A stretch of 30,612 bases of DNA, taken from the NCBI GenBank assembly GCA_964397425.1, contig CAYNID010000017.1:1-30612 (forward strand), written 5' to 3'. The stretch comes from Hallerella sp964397425 (GTDB lineage Bacteria > Fibrobacterota > Fibrobacteria > Fibrobacterales > Fibrobacteraceae). The notes under the pieces were generated by a model, which searched no databases, had not been told where the DNA came from, and worked only from the letters and a program-made list of their open reading frames with translations. How positions within the stretch are numbered: position 1 is the first letter of the stretch; each line of letters begins with the position of its first letter. This document shows positions 23,453 to 30,612 of the stretch, in pieces. Made by a program: the position numbers and the translations under genes.

Positions 23453-24676
23453 ATGGCAAATCAAAACAAGAACTCATCAAAGAACGAATTCAGCGCCAGG
23501 AAAAAGCGCAAACGCGTGACAATCCTTGTCGCCATGATCATTCTCCTTACGCTCCTGTTCATCATCCAATGTGAACTTTCAAACCTCGCGAGCGAAACAT
23601 TGAACGTGCGTGAAATGCGGACAGACAGCCTTTCCGCAGCACGGGAAAGGGCGCGACAAAACGACAGCCTGGCAAAAGTCAGGGATAGCCTCGCCCAAAT
23701 TCAAGACAGCTTGGCCCGCGAAGACAGCCTTTCCCAATTACCGCCGCCAGCCCCCGAAAAACCGAAGAACGACAGTTTACAAAAACGCGAAAAAGCCATC
23801 CGCGACAGCTTGGCGAAAATTCGGAAAGCACAAAAAGACAGCCTGGAAAAAGCGCGTAAAGCCCTGCAAGACAGTCTAGCCAAACAGGACAGTCTCCGCA
23901 AAGCGGACAGCATCGCCTATGCGAACCGGGATTCCATCCCCCCCGAAGCCTCGATTGTGCCACCGGCAGGCCGTTATTACGATCCCATCCGGATCAAAGT
24001 CAAATGCGATGAAATCAAATGCAAAACGTTCTATTCCATCGGCGACACGCTTCACCCGCAAGAATTGACCGCTCCTGTCGAATACAACAAAACCGGCGAA
24101 GTCTTTTACCTCGCCGAAGATTCTGCGGGCAACCGCACATCCTGGCAAAGCGTCCATTACGATATGGCAAGCGACAATGTCTGCGGCAAAAACGCGTATC
24201 CCGTTCCCGTGGGGCAAAAAACGGTTTGCGTCGACGCGTATGAATACCCCAACCAGCCGGACGCCATCGTCAAGGACATGGTTTCTCACGAACAAGCCGT
24301 AGAACTTTGCAAACAAGCGGGAAAACGCCTGTGCAAATTCGACGAATGGAGCGCCGCCTGCAAAGGAAAAGACGGATTCCGTTACGCCTATGGCAAAAAC
24401 TACAAGCCGTCAAAGTGCAACACCAATTCCAAATCGGCGAGGCGTGCCGGGCGCAAAGAGCAATGCCGCAGCTGGTATGGAATGTATGATATGAACGGCA
24501 ACCTTTGGGAATGGACAGATACACCGGCAAAAGAAATGCCGAACCGCTACCTGGTCGCCGGCGGCAGTTGGGACACGCAAAACGAAAGCAAATGCACCGA
24601 CACCAAATACAGCTTTTATCCGCAAAACCAGTATAACTTTGTCGGATTCCGCTGTTGCGCGGACGCCACTCCGTAG
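23453..24676 (+). CDS. Membrane-anchored SUMF1-domain protein with DSL repeats
   Basis: A 407-residue envelope protein of unusual build. A basic N-terminus is followed by a transmembrane helix (about 22-39). Residues 58-160 form a charged stretch in which DSL recurs ten times and DSI twice, many spaced 7 or 11 apart, predicting a long helix or coiled coil; a proline-rich break lies in the middle. Next comes a CHB_HEX_C-like beta domain (about 165-230), then a formylglycine-generating enzyme (SUMF1) fold domain (about 240-404) with VCVDAYEYPN, RLCKFDEWSAAC, MYDMNGNLWEWT and GGSW. The two-cysteine active site of true FGE is not conserved (GGSWDTQNESKC has only the second). Twelve cysteines in the outer part suggest disulfides. 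GldJ/GldK-type structural SUMF1 proteins are the nearest analogy. Confidence 0.75.
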   Translation: MANQNKNSSKNEFSARKKRKRVTILVAMIILLTLLFIIQCELSNLASETLNVREMRTDSLSAARERARQNDSLAKVRDSLAQIQDSLAREDSLSQLPPPAPEKPKNDSLQKREKAIRDSLAKIRKAQKDSLEKARKALQDSLAKQDSLRKADSIAYANRDSIPPEASIVPPAGRYYDPIRIKVKCDEIKCKTFYSIGDTLHPQELTAPVEYNKTGEVFYLAEDSAGNRTSWQSVHYDMASDNVCGKNAYPVPVGQKTVCVDAYEYPNQPDAIVKDMVSHEQAVELCKQAGKRLCKFDEWSAACKGKDGFRYAYGKNYKPSKCNTNSKSARRAGRKEQCRSWYGMYDMNGNLWEWTDTPAKEMPNRYLVAGGSWDTQNESKCTDTKYSFYPQNQYNFVGFRCCADATP

Positions 24677-24679
24677 GAT

Positions 24680-25093
24680 TCAGCGCAATTCCACGTGCAA
24701 ATGTTCGCTGAATTTCCCGTTCTTTTCCCAAAGGACAAGAAACCTGTCCCCCAGCGCCTTTTGGATATCCGACACGAGTTTCGCCCTTTTTGACGGGGGA
24801 ACATCCACAAGGCGAAAATCCAGCGCCCGATTGTAGTAATGTTTGGAAAACCGCATGTGCCACGCAAAATCGTTCGCGCTGGTAATCGTCGGCACATAAG
24901 AATCCCCCATCACTTTGTGATATTCTGCGACGACAACAATCCCCGCCGTATCCAAGGCGCTTTCCAGTTTTTCCATGTAAACGCCGGGCTTTTGCACTGT
25001 CCGTCGAAGCAGCAAACGGTGCACGTCGCCTGCCCCCCATTCCGCCACCGCGAATGAAAAAAATCCAAAGCCAAAGACCAGAAGCGCGCGCAT
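24680..25093 (-). CDS. Putative M15-like zinc peptidase, secreted
   Basis: A 137-residue protein with an N-terminal hydrophobic signal (RALLVFGFGFFSFAVAEWG). The C-terminal half carries what looks like a D-Ala-D-Ala carboxypeptidase/M15 signature: S-K-H-Y-Y-N-R-A-L-D-F-R, which compares with SxHxxGxAxD (the glycine is asparagine here), and the terminal HLHVEL, which compares with the third zinc ligand. If so, it would cut peptide cross-links of the cell wall. It is at the short end for such enzymes. The start is the ATG at 25093; a GTG at 25117 would lengthen the N-terminus by eight residues. It ends 3 bases from the convergent SUMF1 gene and is divergent from a lipoprotein gene. Confidence 0.5.
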   Translation of the reverse strand: MRALLVFGFGFFSFAVAEWGAGDVHRLLLRRTVQKPGVYMEKLESALDTAGIVVVAEYHKVMGDSYVPTITSANDFAWHMRFSKHYYNRALDFRLVDVPPSKRAKLVSDIQKALGDRFLVLWEKNGKFSEHLHVELR

Positions 25094-25128
25094 ACCCTGC
25101 AAAAATAACTTTTGCACTTAGATTTTAT

Positions 25129-25136
25129 TATCTTTG
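25129..25136 (+). promoter_or_regulatory. Promoter octamer TATCTTTG before lipoprotein gene
   Basis: Exact TAnnTTTG match, 18 bases before the ATG at 25155, with a GGAG Shine-Dalgarno sequence in between. It lies in the 61-base divergent spacer shared with the M15-like gene. Confidence 0.6.
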
Positions 25137-25154
25137 AAAAAACACGGAGTCCTT

Positions 25155-25550
25155 ATGAACAAACTTTTCCCTATCGGCGCATTTTCCGCCCTCGTTCTCT
25201 TGTCCGCATGTTCCCAGCAAACCGGCGAAAAGCCCATTTTCACAGGCTATTGGCAAGGCTCCGATCAAGATGTCTTCGAAGTTTTCAAAACGGTCCCCGA
25301 TTCCAACGATTACACCATCCGCAACGTTTTTGGCGATTTGCATGCAAGCCTCGAAGGGGACAGCGTCCTCAAGGGGATGAATTCCGAACAAATGCCCATC
25401 GCCATGCGCGTCCGTGGGGATTCCGCTTATTACGAATTTGCAAACATCATTTCGGGTTACAAGCGCATCGATTCAACGACCTACAAAGCCCTTTCCGCAA
25501 AACAGGCGCCCATTCCCGCCGAACCCAAAGTCGAAGTGGAAATCAAGTAA
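25155..25550 (+). CDS. Small lipoprotein of unknown function
   Basis: A 131-residue protein with a lipoprotein signal peptide: hydrophobic segment 4-16 and lipobox LSAC with the lipidated C19. The mature part is hydrophilic and reads like a small beta-sheet domain (TGYWQGSDQDVFEVF ... SYYEF-like strands), with the pattern of a calycin-type lipoprotein, but I do not recognise a family. The ATG at 25155 has a GGAG ribosome binding site; the reading frame before it lacks support. It ends 4 bases before the end of a convergent gene. Confidence 0.75.
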   Translation: MNKLFPIGAFSALVLLSACSQQTGEKPIFTGYWQGSDQDVFEVFKTVPDSNDYTIRNVFGDLHASLEGDSVLKGMNSEQMPIAMRVRGDSAYYEFANIISGYKRIDSTTYKALSAKQAPIPAEPKVEVEIK

Positions 25551-25554
25551 CCGT

Positions 25555-26079
25555 TCAGCGCTTCGCTTTTTTGAACTTCTCGCGGATGAGCAAAAGGTCG
25601 TGCGCATAAGGATTGCGGCGGAAATCGTCAAAAGCCCATTCCGTGGGGATGAAGCGCCCTTTCGCGTAGTGTAAAATCATATCGAGCCAAAGTCCCGCGC
25701 CCGCATACAATTTGAACGGGCCGCGCTTGTAAGAGGGCAAGACGACTTTGTCCAAATCCATGTAGCCGATATCCACGTTGATTTTCCGCCCGCCAGAAAC
25801 GGCGAATTTCTGTTCGAACGCGTTGGAAATTTCTTTTTCGCGTCCAATCTCTTCGGGTGCGACCGTTTTTTCAAACGAAAGAACGCCACGGTAAAGCCCC
25901 CCACCCATTTCCGGTGCGTAATAATCCGTTTTGTCGAAGGCGTAAAGCTTCCCCAAGTGGCGGATGGGACCCCACGTTTGCTCCAGGGCATCCAAAAGCT
26001 CCGCGGGCCATTCGGAGCCCGGCAAAAGGATAAAAGCGAGAAGCGCAGCTGGTTCTGAAAATTGATGGGGAATCGCCAT
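25555..26079 (-). CDS. DUF4416 family protein
   Basis: A 174-residue cytoplasmic protein with no signal peptide or membrane segment. The order of conserved blocks (LGKLYAFDKTDYYAPEMG; then GGRKINVDIGYMDLDKVVLPS; then LYAGAGLWLDMILHYAKGRFIPTEWAFDDFR) matches DUF4416, a family of unknown function. The gene starts 3 bases after the stop of the upstream metzincin lipoprotein gene, so both are probably on one mRNA. Confidence 0.75.
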   Translation of the reverse strand: MAIPHQFSEPAALLAFILLPGSEWPAELLDALEQTWGPIRHLGKLYAFDKTDYYAPEMGGGLYRGVLSFEKTVAPEEIGREKEISNAFEQKFAVSGGRKINVDIGYMDLDKVVLPSYKRGPFKLYAGAGLWLDMILHYAKGRFIPTEWAFDDFRRNPYAHDLLLIREKFKKAKR

Positions 26080-26082
26080 AGA

Positions 26083-27357
26083 TCAATGCGGATAAAGGGA
26101 TAAGTTTTTGCGGAACAGGGAAAGTTGCCCTTCGGAAAACGGTTCCAGTTCGCCTTCCGAAACAGTCGGAAACATCGGGTTGAAGGCATCGGGGCAAGCG
26201 AAAGACTCAGCCACGGCAACGCGCACCCGCGGCAAAACGACAAGCGGACGAATCTGCAGCTTTTCGGCAACGGCCAAACTTTTGGCGGCAATAATCCGTT
26301 CACAAAAAGGCGTATCGTCGATGCCATCTTCCACATTGGAAGCATCCCCAGAAGCTTTGATATCCGAAAGAGTCGAAGTCGTATGCCGCAATCCGAAAAA
26401 ATGCCCGCTTTCATGGACCGCCGTTTCAACAATCTCCGCCGCCGTCTGGGAATATTCATCAAAACCTCCCAGATAATAATGCGTTCCAATGACAACGGTG
26501 CTGCCCTGACCGCCGCCAAGGCTTCCGCCAAACAAAACGGAATATCCCAGAACGCCGGACATTTCTATCCGATGCACAAGGACCAGATCCAACGCATCAT
26601 AAACGCCCTCTTCCCCAAGAGATTCCGGCCAACCGCCCAGTTCCGTGAGGAAATAATCCGGGCTGGATTTTCCGGCAAGCCACGGTCTGTTGTCGGGATA
26701 ACGCGTCCGGAGATCCGTCCGTTCCGATGCGCGGTGGACAAAAATGGTATCGATAATGACGCCATTTTTCGCATAAGCGCTCCGAAAAGCGTCCAGCATC
26801 CGCCGCGAGAGCATTTCAACGGAAACGCTGTCCGAAGTGCCACCGTATTCCCCGACGACAATCAAATTCAAATTGAACCGGAGGTCATACGCCCCCGCGC
26901 CATCCAACGAGAGGTTGCGAATCGTTCCCGAATAATAAGACTTTCCATCCGAAAGAGTCGCCGCCCAATAAGCCCGCTCTTCTTCGCTACAGTCAAAGCG
27001 GTAAATCCAGCGCCCGGCAGAATCAACCGCCGAAAGTTTCCGCGTCCGGTTCCCCACCGCAAAGGCGTCTTCCAAAACAGTAAGACGGTAAAGCTCCAGC
27101 GTCGGCGGACGTTTGAAAGAATCCGCGTCAAAAGACAACGTATAAGAAGCCCCCGGATGAACCATCAACAACGCTCCCGTGGCGAGATTTGCCGCGACAG
27201 AATCATTTTTCGCCAAATCATTCGCGTAAAGGGAAAACGGTAGATCCAATGGCGGAAAATATTTTTCATTCGCCGAAGATTCCTGTTCGAACAGACCGCA
27301 ACCCGCAAAGAGGAGTGCGGAGAAAAAAACAATCAGGAGGTTCTTCTTTTTCATCAT
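26083..27357 (-). CDS. Lipoprotein zinc metalloprotease (metzincin)
   Basis: A 424-residue surface or periplasmic lipoprotein: basic start, hydrophobic segment and lipobox LFAGC with C20. The catalytic motif HESGHFFGLRH (H315, E316, H319, H325) is the HExxHxxGxxH signature of metzincins, and NPMFP near the C-terminus, followed by EPFSEGQLSLFR, is the expected Met-turn region of pappalysin-like or related proteases. The N-terminal 200 residues form an unrecognised beta-rich domain. The start is one of two ATGs at 27357 and 27354; a TTG at 27372 is less likely. It is divergent from comEC and probably co-transcribed with the DUF4416 gene. Confidence 0.8.
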   Translation of the reverse strand: MMKKKNLLIVFFSALLFAGCGLFEQESSANEKYFPPLDLPFSLYANDLAKNDSVAANLATGALLMVHPGASYTLSFDADSFKRPPTLELYRLTVLEDAFAVGNRTRKLSAVDSAGRWIYRFDCSEEERAYWAATLSDGKSYYSGTIRNLSLDGAGAYDLRFNLNLIVVGEYGGTSDSVSVEMLSRRMLDAFRSAYAKNGVIIDTIFVHRASERTDLRTRYPDNRPWLAGKSSPDYFLTELGGWPESLGEEGVYDALDLVLVHRIEMSGVLGYSVLFGGSLGGGQGSTVVIGTHYYLGGFDEYSQTAAEIVETAVHESGHFFGLRHTTSTLSDIKASGDASNVEDGIDDTPFCERIIAAKSLAVAEKLQIRPLVVLPRVRVAVAESFACPDAFNPMFPTVSEGELEPFSEGQLSLFRKNLSLYPH

Positions 27358-27381
27358 TGGAGCGTTATTCAAGTGATGCTT

Positions 27382-27389
27382 CCAAAATA
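27382..27389 (-). promoter_or_regulatory. Possible promoter octamer TATTTTGG (minus)
   Basis: On the minus strand TATTTTGG lies 24 bases before the ATG at 27357. It matches TAnnTT and the final G. No clear octamer is visible for the divergent comEC gene, which has a GGAGA Shine-Dalgarno sequence instead. Confidence 0.3.
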
Positions 27390-27414
27390 GTCAAAAACAA
27401 ACGGAGAAAGAGAA

Positions 27415-29769
27415 ATGTCCGAGGAATTGAAAAACTTTTTCGCCCCCCTTTCCGAAAGACCCGCGCTTTCTGCATTCTTCTGTGCGACGCTCTTCTTGGT
27501 TTCGGCGGAATTCCCCCTATACGGCGCCATCTTCGTTCCCATGCTTTTGCTGTATCTGGCGAAAATTGCGCCGTTTTCCCGCCGAATCGCCTTGGCTGTC
27601 CTGCTCTTCCTGGGAATCGAACTCCTTGTGTTTCAAGTGTTGAATGTCAAAAACGCCGAGAGCTTCCGGGAATTGCCCAAAGAAGGTTCCGGTTTTGTCG
27701 AATCGGTTTTAGAACGCCCCGAAGGTGTCGCCGTCATTCTCACCGACAAAGAAAAAAAAGTCCGCCTTTCCAAAAAAACGCCTCCCTATCCCGCTCCCGG
27801 AGATTCCATTTCTTACAAGGCAAAATGGTTCCGGGTAGAATCCCCCACGGTTCCCGGCAGCTTCGACACGCCAAAATGGTTAAAAAGCCAAGGACTCGCC
27901 GGCTATGGGAAGATTGAAGATTTTTCGGTTTTGCAAAGCCGTTGGATTCCCGAAAAAACATTTTCCCAGTTGCGGAAATCGTTGAAAAATTACTTTGCGC
28001 GATTTCTCCCTCCGGCGGAAACGGGACTCTTGGCCGGCCTTTTGGCGGGAGACCGCTCGAGCATCCCCGATTCCCTTCAAAGCGGATTTCGGCGCGCAGG
28101 AATCGTTCACGTTTTGGCCATCAGCGGTTTCCATATCGTGCTGCTTTCAGGGATGGTTCTTTTGCTTCTCAAAGCGTTACGCCTCCCGCACCGGGCCGCG
28201 AAGACAATCGCCATTCTTTTGATGCTCCTGTATGCGCCCATCGCCGGCGGCTCTCCTGCCGTTTACCGGGCCGTTTTCATGTTTTCCGTTGTCCAGGCGG
28301 GCTCCCTCCTCGAACGCAAGGCGGACAGTTTGAATTCCCTTGGTGTCGCCCTCCTATTCTTGACCTTGGCAAATCCGTCAATCATCTGGAATGTGGGTTT
28401 CCAGCTTTCTGCAGCAGCGACGGCGGGAATCATCGCCTATGGAAAACGTTCTCCGTTCACTGTGAAAAATCCGCGTTTGCAAAAAAATCCCCTTTGGAAA
28501 TTTTTCGAAAACAATATTTTGAACTCCGTCTGGATTACGCTTGTCGCGTCGGCCGCTACCGCGCCTTTTCTCATCTGGTCTTTCCATTCGCTTTCGCCCA
28601 TTTCCATATTCGGAAACATTTGCGTGGTTCCGCTGGTGAGCCTTGGGATGCAAGCCGGAATTTTCGCGCTGCTCTTTCCCGCGCCTCCCGTCGCCGGAAT
28701 CTTTTGTTCCGCGGCAGGATTTCTTTTCCGCGTTTCCGCACTTCTTGTGGGAAAAATTTCCGCCTGGACTCTCGCTTCTGTCACCGTGGGGCCGTTTCCG
28801 CCGTGGATCTTGGCCTTGGGTGGAGCGCTCCTCCTTTCCTTGGGCGCATTCCGAAAAAACAGATGCGCAAGATGGATTACGCTTTGCACGCTTCTTTCTT
28901 TCGCCACTTACTTTCTGTGGAACGCCGTCGCCATCAAAACGAGTCCCTCTTGGAAAGTCGTCGTTTTGGATATCGGCCAAGGCGATTGCATTTTTGTACA
29001 AAGCCCTCGGGGAAACGCATACCTTGTCGACGCCGGAGTCAATTCGGGCAAGCGGAACGTCGCCACGGACAAAATCATTCCCTTTTTGCAGGAATCCGGA
29101 ATTTGGAAGCTGAAAGGCATCATCATCACGCACCCGGATTTGGACCATTACAGCGGACTTGCCGTTTTACTCAACGAATTTCCGGTAGAAACGCTCTGGA
29201 TTCAAAGCTGCGCGAGAACGACAGACAAGCCGGAATGGAACGCTGCTTTATCGACAGCCGCCAACCGCGGCGTTCCCATCCAAGATTTGGAACGCGGTCA
29301 AATTTTTTCGGAAACGACTTTCCAGCATTACCGAAAAAAGAACACGTGGGAAATGCGAGTCATTCATCCCGACCCGGTCGAATGCGGCGAAACGAACTCC
29401 GAAAGCATCACCCTGCGGATTTCCGGCATTGGCGGTTCCTTGCTCCTCACGGGAGATTTGACCAAAGAAGGCGAACGGGAAATTTTAGGAACGGATATTC
29501 CCCTCCAATCAAACGTGTTGAAATTGGGACACCACGGTTCAAAAACATCCAGTTCACGGGAATTTTTAGAAGCCGTCAATCCAGACGTGGCGATAGCTTC
29601 AAATGGGAGAAGAAACCGTTTTAGGCATCCGCACGCCCAGGTGGTGAAGCGCCTAGACAGTTTGAAAATTCCCCTGTTGAACACCTCGGAACACGGCAGC
29701 GTCGAAGCGGTTTTTGACGAAAGCGGCTACCGCATCCACACAGCCCGAAGCGAAAGACTTCCTTGGTAA
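27415..29769 (+). CDS. comEC: ComEC/Rec2 family DNA uptake channel protein
   Basis: A 784-residue inner-membrane protein that carries single-stranded DNA into the cytoplasm during natural transformation. The order is standard: two or three N-terminal transmembrane helices, the soluble DUF4131-type domain (about 80-190), the Competence domain with many helices starting at LLAGLLAGDRSSIPDSL and GIVHVLAISGFHIVLLSG, and a C-terminal metallo-beta-lactamase domain with LDIGQGDC (D519), THPDLDH (H573, D575, D577, H578) and GHHGSKTSSS (H706, H707). All expected metal ligands are present, so the nuclease-like domain seems intact. Other competence genes are not in the window. Confidence 0.95.
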   Translation: MSEELKNFFAPLSERPALSAFFCATLFLVSAEFPLYGAIFVPMLLLYLAKIAPFSRRIALAVLLFLGIELLVFQVLNVKNAESFRELPKEGSGFVESVLERPEGVAVILTDKEKKVRLSKKTPPYPAPGDSISYKAKWFRVESPTVPGSFDTPKWLKSQGLAGYGKIEDFSVLQSRWIPEKTFSQLRKSLKNYFARFLPPAETGLLAGLLAGDRSSIPDSLQSGFRRAGIVHVLAISGFHIVLLSGMVLLLLKALRLPHRAAKTIAILLMLLYAPIAGGSPAVYRAVFMFSVVQAGSLLERKADSLNSLGVALLFLTLANPSIIWNVGFQLSAAATAGIIAYGKRSPFTVKNPRLQKNPLWKFFENNILNSVWITLVASAATAPFLIWSFHSLSPISIFGNICVVPLVSLGMQAGIFALLFPAPPVAGIFCSAAGFLFRVSALLVGKISAWTLASVTVGPFPPWILALGGALLLSLGAFRKNRCARWITLCTLLSFATYFLWNAVAIKTSPSWKVVVLDIGQGDCIFVQSPRGNAYLVDAGVNSGKRNVATDKIIPFLQESGIWKLKGIIITHPDLDHYSGLAVLLNEFPVETLWIQSCARTTDKPEWNAALSTAANRGVPIQDLERGQIFSETTFQHYRKKNTWEMRVIHPDPVECGETNSESITLRISGIGGSLLLTGDLTKEGEREILGTDIPLQSNVLKLGHHGSKTSSSREFLEAVNPDVAIASNGRRNRFRHPHAQVVKRLDSLKIPLLNTSEHGSVEAVFDESGYRIHTARSERLPW

Positions 29770-29821
29770 ACCCCGTGCAGAAAAAAGAAGGCGAAAAAAT
29801 GATTTTTTGAGAGAATTTATT

Positions 29822-29829
29822 TATATTCC
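29822..29829 (+). promoter_or_regulatory. Possible promoter octamer TATATTCC before lipoprotein gene
   Basis: Matches TAnnTT only; it lies 22 bases before the ATG at 29852, with a GAGGA Shine-Dalgarno sequence at 29841-29845. The 82-base gap after comEC holds nothing else apart from AT-rich sequence. Confidence 0.3.
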
Positions 29830-29851
29830 TATCCAAAAAAGAGGAAATCTT

Positions 29852-30370
29852 ATGCAAAAATTAACCCTTTTCGTTTCTGCCCTATTCCTTTCGGCATTTT
29901 TCACGGCCTGTTCTTCATCGAGCAGCAGCGAGGAATCCTTGGCGGAAAAATGCGCCGAAGGCATCTCGGCAAAATGTCTCACGGGGGCGGCTTCGTGGAA
30001 TTTGAACGCCCTTTACAGCGACAATGTGGGAACCGTATTGTCGCCTCTAAGCTCGCCCACGCAGCTGGTCTTTTCAAAAGACAGTTTCACGGTCACTTAT
30101 TCCCTTGACAAACGCATTGACGGGGACAACTTGGGCATTGGCGGTGAAATCGACGAAGGAACATGGACCCTTGAAAATGGCGTCCTGACTCTCCAGTTCA
30201 GCAACATTTCCAACACGCCGAACGTCAGCCAGAAAAAGACATTTTCTCAACTCTCCCTCATCAACTTCCCCGACGGAAACGTTGGACTGGTGTTGGGCAT
30301 CAACACTTCGGCAATCCACATTACGGCATCAAGTCCCTTTATTGAAATCTACACCGGAATCGAAAAGTAA
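29852..30370 (+). CDS. Small lipoprotein of unknown function
   Basis: A 172-residue lipoprotein: hydrophobic signal segment and lipobox FTAC with C20, followed by a serine-rich linker (SSSSSSEESL) typical of outer-membrane lipoproteins in this group. The mature part, with WNLNALYSDNVGTVL, TYSLDKRIDG and EGTWTLENGVLTLQF, looks like a lipocalin-like or META-type beta domain, in which a residual GTWTL strand is common. I do not recognise a specific family. The ATG at 29852 follows a GAGGA site; the open frame before it overlaps the comEC end and has no support. A terminator follows 59 bases after the stop. Confidence 0.78.
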   Translation: MQKLTLFVSALFLSAFFTACSSSSSSEESLAEKCAEGISAKCLTGAASWNLNALYSDNVGTVLSPLSSPTQLVFSKDSFTVTYSLDKRIDGDNLGIGGEIDEGTWTLENGVLTLQFSNISNTPNVSQKKTFSQLSLINFPDGNVGLVLGINTSAIHITASSPFIEIYTGIEK

Positions 30371-30429
30371 TTTTCACTTTTTCAAAAAAGCGATTCCCTA
30401 AAGGGCTCGTTTCCGCAGAAAAACAAGAG

Positions 30430-30456
30430 AGTTCGGACGTTGTCCGGACTTTTTTT
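30430..30456 (+). terminator. Rho-independent terminator
   Basis: AGTTCGGAC (30430-30438) pairs with GTCCGGACT (30442-30450) around a 3-base loop (one T-G pair), followed by seven T (30450-30456). It ends the lipoprotein transcript. Confidence 0.88.
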
Positions 30457-30612
30457 GCGAGATTGAGGCTTTTGGCGTTCGCTTTCGCACTCAACGGGAA
30501 CAGATTTACTGCCTCGGAAGACTTCTTCAAGGTTCTAAGGGTTCTCCGAGTGAACGGTCGAGTGGACTGTTTGGCCGCGGAGCGGACGGCTTCGCTTGCG
30601 CTGCGGGCGGAA
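30457..30612. other. End of window without recognisable gene
   Basis: 156 bases after the terminator with no open frame longer than about 60 codons on either strand, no tRNA fold and no promoter octamer. The last 60 bases are GC-rich, unlike the AT-rich intergenic DNA elsewhere in the window, and could be the beginning of a structured RNA or gene beyond the edge. Nothing can be assigned. Confidence 0.4.

Noticed and set aside
23570..23575. Lipobox at C40 of the SUMF1 protein
   Set aside because: The residue before the cysteine is glutamine (IIQC), which does not fit a lipobox; the segment is better read as a membrane anchor.
23610..23900. DNA repeats of GACAGCCT type as a CRISPR or satellite array
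   Set aside because: The repetition follows the codons of the DSL protein repeats, with no constant spacer or conserved repeat unit at DNA level.
23453..24676. SUMF1 gene as an active sulfatase-maturing enzyme
   Set aside because: Only one cysteine remains at the place of the two-cysteine active site, and no sulfatase gene is near.
26125..27243. 372-codon plus-strand frame opposite the metzincin gene
   Set aside because: Antisense shadow; the minus strand encodes a lipoprotein signal and a complete metzincin site.
27942..29624. 560-codon plus-strand frame inside comEC
   Set aside because: Arginine-rich shadow of comEC in another frame; comEC has all domains and metal ligands in its own frame.
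29794..29808. AAAAAATGATTTTTT as a terminator after comEC
   Set aside because: A pure A-T stem with a 3-base loop is too weak, and no GC-rich hairpin is present in that gap.
30339..30530. 63-codon minus-strand frame at the window end
   Set aside because: It runs through a strong terminator and the lipoprotein 3' end, with no ribosome binding site or recognisable product.

Overview
The window reads as a gene-dense chromosomal segment from a bacterium of the Fibrobacteres-Chlorobi-Bacteroidetes (FCB) group, most likely a Fibrobacter-like organism. The reasons are indirect: promoter octamers resembling the Bacteroidetes TAnnTTTG element, a PorV/PorQ-type outer-membrane protein, a futalosine-pathway menaquinone gene (mqnE), several lipoproteins with an unusual SUMF1-domain envelope protein, and an archaeal-like UbiA prenyltransferase of a kind known from FCB bacteria. 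The species assignment is inference. I see no phage, insertion sequence, CRISPR array, toxin-antitoxin or recognisable defence system.

Layout. Positions 1-112 are non-coding and carry a degenerate 7-bp tandem repeat. Positions 113-3224 are a three-gene ATGA-coupled operon: UbiA-type prenyltransferase, secreted histidine acid phosphatase and anchored gluzincin metallopeptidase. purF stands alone at 3301-4686 with its own promoter and terminator. Positions 4826-7610 are amino-acid transport: azlC-azlD, then a sodium symporter of the NSS family with its 35-residue MetS-like small subunit. Positions 7642-9155 couple a guanine-deaminase-like enzyme to mqnE. A tRNA-Lys(TTT) follows on the minus strand, flanked by two strong hairpins.

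Positions 9354-16766 are devoted to the cell surface: a PorV-like beta-barrel, five glycosyltransferases or glycosyltransferase-like proteins (one on the minus strand) and a Wzi-like capsule assembly protein. proA follows. Positions 18092-24676 form a long tight run: hisI, tilS, ftsH, folP, cdaA and a membrane-anchored SUMF1-domain protein with DSL repeats. The last part holds small envelope genes in alternating orientation: an M15-like peptidase, three lipoproteins (one a metzincin protease), a DUF4416 protein and comEC. The window ends in a terminator and about 150 bases without a recognisable gene.

The most noteworthy signals are not a new gene cluster. First, eight genes have a TAnnTT-type promoter octamer ending only 4-5 bases before the start codon, which points to widespread leaderless transcription. 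Second is the heptamer repeat. Third is the SUMF1/DSL-repeat protein placed directly after the c-di-AMP synthase. Fourth is the CDA-fold deaminase that overlaps mqnE.
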